Shown one piece after another: positions 55,860 to 64,000 of a stretch of DNA of 64,000 nucleotides. The notes under the pieces were generated by a model. That model was given only the letters and a program-made list of their open reading frames with translations, was not told the DNA's origin and made no database searches. The translations under genes were made by a program, and so were the position numbers. This DNA comes from Mytilus californianus (taxonomy: Eukaryota; Mollusca; Bivalvia; Mytilida; Mytilidae), in NCBI RefSeq assembly GCF_021869535.1, contig NW_026262668.1, positions 67,105,558 through 67,169,557 of the forward strand. The letters run 5' to 3'. Within the stretch, counting starts at the first letter, position 1; every line of letters begins with the position of its first letter.

Positions 55860-57085
55860 CATAGGCTTGCTGTTTAAGGAGGCATCAGCTTTGTCAACAG
55901 TTTGTTAAAAGTTGGGATTAAGTCAGTTTAAGGGGAACCACTCATAGTATGTCAAAGATATTCAGTATGGGGTAGTTTAAGCATGGACACTTTCATTTGC
56001 ATATAGTTTACATGTTAAAGTTTGTGATGAGATGGGTTTAAAAGAAACCAATTATTGTAGGTCAATGACATTTGGTAAGCAGTTGTATTAGCATGAAAAT
56101 GTTTAATTTACGGAGATTATTTGGCTCTACATCCTCGGTCATGGCTTAATTACTTTAAAAGGTTGGAATAGTTTACAAGCATGCTAAAGTGTTGTTATTT
56201 TTGTCTCGCCTTGGTGGAGTCAAAAAGCAAGACATGTATGCTGTTTATGGCGTTGGGGGCGTCAACAATGTATTAGTTTGTGATATTACTTGGCCCTGCC
56301 CCCTCAGTCATGGTCTATTGACTTTGAAACTTTTGCTTAGTTTATTTACATGTATTAGTTTGTGATTAGGTCAGTTTATGGGGAACCACTAGTGGTAGGT
56401 CAATGATATTTGGTATGCAGTTGTATAGGCATTGGCATATCTCATTTCCATGGAGATTATTTGGCTCTGCCCCCTCAGTCATGGTCTATTGACTTTGAAA
56501 CTTTTGCCTAGTTTACATATATTTGTTTGTGATTAGGTCAGTTCAAGGAGAACCATTAGTGGTAGGCCAATGTTAATTGATATGCAGTTATTTGAGCATA
56601 AGCACATCTCATTTTCATTGAGAATATGTGGTCCTGCCCCCTCAGTCATGGTCTATTGACTATGAAACTTTTGCTTAGTTTACATGTCTTAGTTTGTGTT
56701 TAGATCAGTTTAAGATGAACCACTTATGTTCAGTCAATGATATTTGGTATGCAAATTTATTGGCATTTGCAAGTCTCATTTCCATGGAGATTATATAGCC
56801 CCACCCCCTCATCATGGTTCATTGACTTTGAAACTTTTACATAGTTTTACAAGTTAATGTTTCTGTTTAGGTTTGTTTAAAGGGAACGACTTATGATAAG
56901 TCAATGGTATTAGCATTGGCACATCTCATTTCGATGGAGATTGTTTAGCCCTGTATCTTCAGTCATGGTTCATTGACTTTGAATATTTGCATAACTTACA
57001 TGTTAAAGTATTGCTATTTTAATTTCAACATTTGCATTATTAAAATTACAAAAAGGCGAGACATATCCCTGTGTTAACAGTTTAC
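55860..57085 (+). repeat. ~170-bp tandem-core element
   Basis: The CAGTCATGGTCTATTGACTT block recurs near 56305, 56476, 56643, 56810 (partial) and 56980, with more diverged units before. The tail is AAAGGCGAGACATATCCCTG. Confidence 0.85.
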
Positions 57086-57089
57086 TTAT

Positions 57090-58866
57090 TTTATAATATG
57101 GCCAAAACTACATACAGACGAGACATATCTCTGTGTCAATAGTTTATAATTAGAAATATTGTATGAAAGCTGTGATATTTTTAAGACAGTAGATTTATAG
57201 TTCTGAATCTCAGTGTAAATATTATATATAAAAATCAAAATTTCACACTTCTGGCATAGATTTAAGGTTGTCTATAGCTAAACATGAACATTTCCTTCAT
57301 TGATTTGGACTAGGACTATCAGATTTACAGGTATTACTAGTAAACTTATAGCTTTTATGTTATAATTCTAAAGCTCTGGCTGTTTACATAAAATTTCCAT
57401 ATACATTTCAAACATATACATATATATATATATATATATGTTTCTTTATTGTGAAAGCAATCTATTTTCCTTAAATTGCCAATATTTTGAGAATCTGCCA
57501 GTAGGCAAGACCAATTTTTTTTCTTATTTGTTTTTAAACTTTTATTTGTTATTTGTTTTTATATATTTCATCAAGTATTTATTTTATAATAATTTATTTG
57601 TAATTTAAAATTAAAAAGTACAGTTGCTCAGTCTGCCAATGTGTTTCCACATACTAATATACTTTTCAAAATAAAAAAAAAAACTGTACAGTGATTTTTT
57701 CTATTTAAATTTGTAATAATAAAAGACGTAGTAATACAATAAAAATGATGTAAAGAAAGTGGTTTTTTTTATAGAAATACTTTTAGAATTTAACAAATTC
57801 TGATTTGTTTTAAAAAGAACACTTCTATTTATATGTTTGGATTACAAATAAATTTTAGATTTTGAATCAAAACACGGATAGATACTAGTATTTTTTTTCA
57901 ATTAAAAGATATTTGTATTTCTTTATTTCATGAAAATCAATTTTTCTTATCAAATAAATCACTTAGAAATCTTCAGTCTTTAACTACATCTGTGGCTTTA
58001 TCCATGTAAGTCAATTCAGTCAGGTATGACATATCACAATAATTAAAGTTTTACACATTATAAGTTGTTTTTGTTTTGCCTTGCAAAAATGTTGTTGAAG
58101 ATGAGCCATAGTATTGCTGTAATGGCAGTTTTAATTGTTTGTGCAAACATTTATTTTTCAAATGACAGATGCCCTAAATAATGCATTCTTTGAAAATTGC
58201 TGTATGTTTTGAAATTTCTGTCTTGCAAATGTCCGTTTTGGGTAACATAGATTTTATGGCTCTGGTAACATCCTAATGTTAAGTGATGATGATAAAGTCC
58301 ATACTGACCGTTTTTAACAAAATATTATACCTTCTCTACAGTTTAGTACTCCATTATTGCTTCAGTAGGTCCCATGTCAGTCTTACACATGGTAATATTC
58401 ATGTTTGGTAGGTCATTTGCAGTAAGTGGTCATAGATATCGAATTTTTATAATTAACAGGCAAATTGTATATAGAATTATATGTTTCTCTGACAGTAACA
58501 CATGGTCTTGATGATGATCTCATGTTCATAGTTCAGTGGTTCAAGAAGTTAAGTGATTGGGACAGTATGTACATCTTAGATATCTCTACAAAAATAATGT
58601 TAAACCGAGAGTACAAATATCTTGTTTTCATGCTACTTTGAATTAGGCAAAACAGTGAAGTATAGGAATTATAGTTTATAAAAACTATTCAAATCATAAG
58701 TAGTAAAATGAAATATCCCTAATTGTAAAATTTATCCTGCAAAATAAGTTGAAAGCCAATTGGGGAAGATTTAACTCCCCAAACAGCCAGCCATCATCTC
58801 ATCTGTAAAGGTTTCTTTAAGTCATAAAGCTCCTGAAGTGTTTATACATCTTTGGCTTTCATTTTT
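57090..58866. other. No gene recognised
   Basis: AT-rich; a (TA)n run at about 57419-57440 and a second GACGAGACATATCTCTGTG tail at about 57119. Nothing else defined. Confidence 0.45.
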
Positions 58867-60000
58867 AGCTCACCTGTCGAAAAGGTGAAGTGTCGCATGG
58901 GGTGAAATGCAAGTTTTGTCTTTTATCTTGAAAACTGCAATGAATAGAGAAAATCTGACGGGGCAGATAGTGAGCTTTTCTCATTACTTGGCGTCCTTCA
59001 TCATCGTCCTTAACTTTTACAAAAATCTTCTCTTCTGAAACTACTGGGCCAAATTCAACTAAATTTGGTGATAATCATCATTGGGGTATCTAGTTTAAAA
59101 GATGTGTCCAATAACCCCGCCTGACAACCAAGATGGCCGACATGGCTCAAAATTGAATATAAGGGTAATGCAAGTTTTGTCTATTATTTTGAAAACCGTT
59201 ATAAATAGAGAAAATCAGACGGAGCAAAAATGTTCCTAATGTTGAGCTCTACAAAATGTTCATACACGTCAAAACTGTCAGACGACTTCTAATAGGAGTT
59301 ATTGACCTTAAATGACAAATTTTACCATTTTTTTTTTCATTTTTGCCTATTATCTTGAAAACTATAATAGATAGAGAGTAACTTTAAACGGCAAAGATGA
59401 CCAACAAGACAAGTTCTACAAACAAGTAGCATTGTCGAAATCGTCAGTCGACTCATTATTAGAGTTACTGCCCTTTGATGACGATTTTGATCAATTTTTT
59501 GTTTTTGCCTTATATTTCAAAAAATATAATAGATCGATAGAAACTTAAATAAGCAAGAATGATCAGCAAGACAAGATCTTCAATAAAGAGGAATGGAGGA
59601 ATGGAGTTATTGCTCTTTAATGACGATTTTTATCATTTTTTTGCATTCTGCCTTATATGATAAAAATTATAATAGATAAATAGACACTTTAAACCACAAA
59701 AATGATCAACAAGGAAAGATCTACTAACAAGTCAAATTTTGTTGATATAGTTAGTAGACTGTCACTCTTTATAGGATCATTGCCCTTAAATGATGATTTT
59801 TTTTACCCTCTTTTGTGTTTGAGCAAAAACTAAAGAAGATAAAGAGAGAAACTAAACAGACTAAATGATCAGCAATACAGGATCAACAAAACAGAGATTT
59901 TTGTAATGAATTCTGTTCTTGTCTACAATGTTGGAGAGTGTCCTTTGTTGAATATGCACATAGACCAACGTGAGCAACACATACTCTTTAGAGCCTCTAG
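58867..60000 (+). mobile_element. AGCTCACC-family element, copy D1
   Basis: Starts AGCTCACCTGTCGAAAAGGT (altered head hairpin), carries AACCAAGATGGCCGACATGG and several GGAGTTATTGCCC-type units, and ends ACTCTTTAGAGCCTCTAG. Confidence 0.8.
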
Positions 60001-60468
60001 TTGTCTATTATTTTGGAAACTATAATAGATACAGAGAAATTTTTATTAGGAAAAGGATAAGCAATACAGGATCTACAAATAAGTCCGCATGGTTGAAATC
60101 ATCAGACGACTCCTTATTGGAGTTATTGCTCTTTAATGACGATTTTTACCATGTTTTTGCGTTTATGCCTTAAATCTATACTAGATAGAAAGAAACTTTA
60201 AACTGCAAAAATGATCAACAAGTCAATTTCTACAACTAAGTCAAACATGACCGAAATCGTCAGTTGACTGACTGCTCATTTAAGTTATTGCGCTTGAATA
60301 ACGATTTCTCTCAATTATAAACAAGACGAGATATCTACAAGTATGTCAACATGACTGAAATTTTCAGTTAACTCTTTATAGAGTTATTGCCCTTTCATGA
60401 TGATTTTTACCAAAAATTGCTATTGTTGAAGATACAGGTGAGCGACACAGGCTATTTAGAGCCTCTAG
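60001..60468 (+). mobile_element. AGCTCACC-family element, truncated copy D2
   Basis: Directly follows D1, starting within a core unit and ending GTGAGCGACACAGGCTATTT then AGAGCCTCTAG; a second 3' end without its own head. Confidence 0.75.
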
Positions 60469-60709
60469 CTTTTGTTTTGATTGTTTCTGATGAAGTTGTT
60501 TTAAGAAAAGTGCTTTTGACGCACCAAGTTTATATAATAGTGTTTACTTATTTCAGTGGCATCTTCCCGTCTAGGAAATTGTTATATGAAACATACGCTC
60601 TAGAATATTTTTTCATCTATAAGATACAAACTCCATATAAAAGTTCTGTTGGAATGTTGTTACATAAAAGCTGGCATATTTTGTTAATAATGAACGAAAG
60701 GTAAAACAT

Positions 60710-61560
60710 GCTACACAGAGGAACACGTGATCAGTATGCTGGAGTTTCTGATTGACAACATATTTGTTGAATTTGGAGGTAGACTTTTCAACAAATTGTC
60801 GGCATTCCTATGGGAACGAACTGCGCCTCTCCTTGCCGACCTCTTCTTATTTTCATAGGAGTCCGAGTTCCATCAGACACTTGTCAAAAAGAAGATCAAA
60901 GAAGCCAGATAATTTAATTTCACATTCAGATATATTGATGTTGTTCTTTCCATTAATCTTAATCTTAATTGACGAGGATTGTTAGTTTTCCTACCGAAGG
61001 TCGGTGGTTTTCTCCGGGACCCATAAAAACTGACCGCCATTAAATAGCACAATAGTGTTGGAAGTGGCGTTGAACACCAGTCAATCAATCAATCAATCTT
61101 TCGATTATCAATCCAAACTTTTCTGATTGGGTTCCATTAATATATCCTCCAGAACTAGAAATTAAGAAACAACATAAACGGCTTCCTCTGCCTCATTTTT
61201 TAGACTTATACCTCGAATTTGACATAAGCGGTCATCTCAGAACTAGTATCTATGACAAACGAGACTATTTAACTTTGAAATTATAAATTTTCCTCACCTT
61301 AGTAGCAATATACCAACTTCACCTGCATATGGGCTATACATTTCCCAACTGATTCGGTATTTAAGAGCTTGCAGCTGCTACTCAGACTTTATAAAACGTC
61401 ACCAGTGTCTGAGCAGAAAGTTGATGAACCAGGGTAATGTTAAAGAACGTCTCATCCTTTTTCTAGAAAAAATTCATCGGAAGATACCAAGACCTTGTTG
61501 ATAAATATTCCATATCAACTTCACAAATAATACATGATGGTCTTGAAGTACTGATTCTAA
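60710..61560 (+). pseudogene. Decayed reverse-transcriptase gene (Penelope-like or related)
   Basis: Scattered over three frames are RT landmarks. ISMLEFLIDNIFVEFGG is followed after a frame change by the IGIP-MGT-N type turn, then LLADLFLFS. After stops comes a FRYIDVVLSIN segment, where the second catalytic Asp of the usual YIDD is Val. After an insertion come SSNIPTSPAYGLYISQLIRY and related thumb residues. Stop codons and shifts throughout show it is dead. Type assignment (Penelope-like versus another non-LTR class) is from memory of similar mussel sequences. Confidence 0.75.
60965..61100 (-). repeat. SINE-like insertion with (ATCA)n tail
   Basis: Interrupts the RT relic just after the YIDV motif. 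Read on the minus strand it runs from GATTGATTGATTGACTGG through GGCGGTCAGTTTTTATGG to GAAAACCACCGACCTTCGGT, a repeat I recognise as widespread in molluscs. Confidence 0.7.
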
Positions 61561-62125
61561 GTACTGACGTTGTTTATCATCTTAATTACGTGTTATAGTG
61601 TTCTTTTATTTGTCTTTGTAAATTATGAACCTTTACTGTTTAGTCCATTTTTGGTAATATCCTTTTGGCGTGATTCGGTACTTATACATCCCGCAATTGT
61701 GTTATTGTGCTATAGTCATTTTTTGTATTCCTGTCTTTCATTTTTGCTTATGTGCTTTGTCTATATGCCATTTTGTTTTTCTTTGGTGACATATTTGTTT
61801 GTTTTTATGGTGATTAAGATTATAACACAGTGTTGACTGCTGTGCCACTATTTGTTTACTTTTTTACCTGTTATGTCTGTTTGTTTTGTTCACACATGGA
61901 ATTTTATGCGACTGTCATACAAGTGAGAGGTTTAGCTAGCTAAATAACCAGGTTTAATCCACCATTTTCTACATAAGGAAATATCTGTACCAAGGTCAGG
62001 AATATGACAGTTGTTTTCCATACGTTTGATGTGTTTGAGCTTTTGATTTTGCCATTTGATAAGGGACTGTCCGTTTTGAATTTTCCTTGGAGTTCGGTAT
62101 TTTTGTTATTTTACTTTTTGGTAAA
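61560..62125 (+). mobile_element. 3' tail of the reverse-transcriptase element
   Basis: Non-coding T-rich tail with GTCATACAAGTGAGAGGTTT, GGTTTAATCCACCATTTTCT and TACGTTTGATGTGTTTGAGC, ending TTATTTTACTTTTT. Solo relatives of its last part lie at 7235-7345 and 27355-27420. Confidence 0.7.
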
Positions 62126-62949
62126 GTCACAACGGAAAATTAAAGTTCCCAATCGACACTCACTAACAATTTTCATCAAGTTGTAATATAAAGCATGAAG
62201 CAGACTTTGTGGCATCGTCCATTTTATGTTCAATTGGATTGATGCAATCACACATTCATTAAACTGAATTTACCACTGAAGATATATCTATATAGTCAAA
62301 CTTGAAAATTATACACAATAATAAAGCTTCTTTTCGTTCTTGAGAAGCTTCAGTTTGAAGACTGCCTCCTCAAAAAGTATAGAATAACAAAAAGGCGAGA
62401 AGAGAAGCACAATCGGATTTCAATGGAATGCCGAATGTCTTGAAATAAGTTCTACAGAACATTGCAAAATGTTTTAAATGCAACATGAAGCATCTTCACG
62501 ATGTCTGTTTCAGAGAACTTTTTGTTATATTGGAAATTATAAGTTTCCCGTCTTAAAACAGGATATTTTAGACTGTGTGTAATGAAGCAAAGTTGTACTT
62601 ATTCTTTCAATCTGTCGATAACTTAGAAATTAGAAATACTTGTGTAATTGGTTACAATGTCAAAATAAAAACAAAATATAACAGGTTGTAGGATTTTTTT
62701 CTAAGAATCAACATCTCATTTTAACCGAGCATAGAGTATGTAGTTCATTGTTATTCTTGGCTTATTGATAAAATAGATGTTGGTAACCAACAAAACGATT
62801 CGGCAGACCAAGCAATATAATGTTTTGTTCATGTAAGATGAGTGTAATTAAGGCCTATAATCAATAAAATTAGTTCAAGTTCATATCTGTATCTTGTCGT
62901 TTAACTACATCTTGATATTGCAGTTTTAACGTCTGTGAATCTAAACTAA
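62126..62949. other. No gene recognised
   Basis: AT-rich; I see no exon or defined repeat. Confidence 0.4.
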
Positions 62950-63062
62950 TGAAATTGAGAATGGAAATGGGGAATGCGTCAAAGAGACAACAACCCTACC
63001 AAAGAGCAGAAAACAGCCGAAGGCCACCAATGGGTCTTCAACACAGCGAGAAAATCCCGAAC
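62950..63062 (-). repeat. TCTCGCTG repeat, inverted copy
   Basis: GAGAATGGAAATGGGGAATG, AAAGAGACAACAACCC, AACAGCCGAAGGCCACCAAT and CAGCGAGAAAATCCCG: the inverse of 47965-48155. Confidence 0.88.
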
Positions 63063-63131
63063 CCGGTGAATACATTTCACAAATAATTAAATAAGCAAAT
63101 AAAAAAATTATAAGAATATTCGCCTTTTATT

Positions 63132-63390
63132 TTATTTTCCAACACCTATACCTATACCCCCGCCTACTTTGAGGGCCGTGTAGTAACAATAATCTAAGTT
63201 CACTCCTGTTCCACTGATGGTAGTATGTGATGGCGAGTTATGGACGAAAATATGTTGCTTTGTTGGGTAAAGAAATTGCTGTTCCTTAAACTCCATACCA
63301 TCTACACGTTGACAACCATGTGTATATTTCAATAGATAGAATGGCTTGGCTGTTGGCAAGTATATTGGATTTAAATATGAACCATCCGAT
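63132..63390 (-). CDS. Possible terminal exon of an unrecognised minus-strand gene
   Basis: On the minus strand an acceptor AAATTTTACAG precedes 259 nt of open frame ending TAA, and AATAAA overlaps the stop region. The 86-residue product has two Cys (HGCQRVDG and NLDYCYYTALK) and a Gly-rich tail ending GGGIGIGVGK. I do not recognise the family. Frame openness in this AT-rich DNA, the higher local GC content and the splice/polyA context argue for a real exon; upstream exons would lie beyond 64000 or in 63.4-64.0 kb, where I cannot identify one. Confidence 0.4.
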
Positions 63391-63932
63391 CTGTAAAATT
63401 TCAAAAAAAATTACTCTAAAACTTTCTAAAATTACAGAATGATTGTTGTGCTTTTAATTGGTTGACATGAACTATAATATGAGAGGAAACGATAATTGTG
63501 AAAATGATTACTATTTTAAAAGTTTTGAATACTCAAGTTTATTGAGTACAATCTGTATCTACTATTTCCAGGTACAAAAGATTTCTGTTAGGCATAATAG
63601 TGTTAAAATGAAAAAGACTTGGAACAAAAAACATCAACAGCAATAGCTATCTATGGTCAACCAAGTATGGTTGACTTTAACCCTTAGCTTTGATAGAAAT
63701 AACAAAATATATAACTATCAAACATATAGATAGCAATCTATATCCAGTAATTCAGATCAGCAGCGAGTCAAAGACCATTAGTCAGAACAATGATCGAAAT
63801 GAAACAAGCAATTTTTGTAGAATTATACAGTCAGAATTAAATAAGTTTGCCGTTCATTGTAAAAATCCATGTCAACATATATTTTTTTTTACATTTTAAA
63901 TGTCCTCATAATGTAGTACAATAACATACACG

Positions 63933-63959
63933 CTGGGACTATTAGTACAATAGTCCCAG
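63933..63959. repeat. Perfect 11-bp stem-loop
   Basis: CTGGGACTATT, loop AGTAC, then AATAGTCCCAG. Could be the end of an inverted-repeat element that continues past the window, or a stand-alone hairpin. Confidence 0.8.
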
Positions 63960-64000
63960 ATACACGGTACAAATGTTACTGTTAATGTGATTTGTAACTA

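Overview
The window is animal nuclear DNA. It is very AT-rich, has short exons with GT/AG splice sites in long introns, and is crowded with interspersed repeats. Several repeats match families I remember as abundant in marine mussels: the AGCTCACCTGGCCC element, the 'rolling' GCCCC...GGACACATTCTT element, the TCTCGCTG...GGCCTTCGGCTG element and the GCGCATCTGGTGCA tail. I infer a Mytilus-like bivalve. This rests on memory of the repeats, not on a search.

The only well-supported gene is the 3' two thirds of a TRPM2-type ion channel on the + strand. I can join 24 exons (1061-52554) in one uninterrupted frame: 3135 nt, 1044 residues plus stop. They run from the fourth TRPM homology region, through S1-S6 with a complete pore, the TRP helix and a coiled coil, to a C-terminal NUDT9-like ADP-ribose pyrophosphatase domain. 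The N-terminal ADP-ribose-binding homology regions, start codon and promoter must lie upstream of base 1. All residue numbers below count from the first residue of exon A (1061).

The introns and the 3' flank (52.6-64 kb) are mostly mobile-element debris. There are tandem-core elements with 146/147-bp, ~160-bp and ~170-bp units; an AGCTCACC family with terminal hairpins (five copies, one nested inside a 147-bp array); two hAT-type non-autonomous elements with perfect 8-bp target duplications; a 1.6-kb element with perfect 16-bp inverted ends; TA-flanked MITEs; an AAAGGAG-ended MITE family in three copies; two identical 451-bp repeats bracketing 1.3 kb; and two very large foldbacks (0.8-0.9 kb) inside TRPM2 introns. 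Near 60.7-62.2 kb is a decayed reverse-transcriptase relic with its 3' tail, broken by a SINE-like insertion. At 63.1-63.4 kb a possible terminal exon of an unrecognised minus-strand gene begins.

The most interesting biology is the channel itself. It combines a NUDT9-like domain that keeps the Nudix glutamates (but has lost the Nudix arginine and first glutamate) with a YGE-type acidic pore filter. Next come the shared hairpin/tandem-core architecture of several repeat families and the giant intronic inverted repeats.
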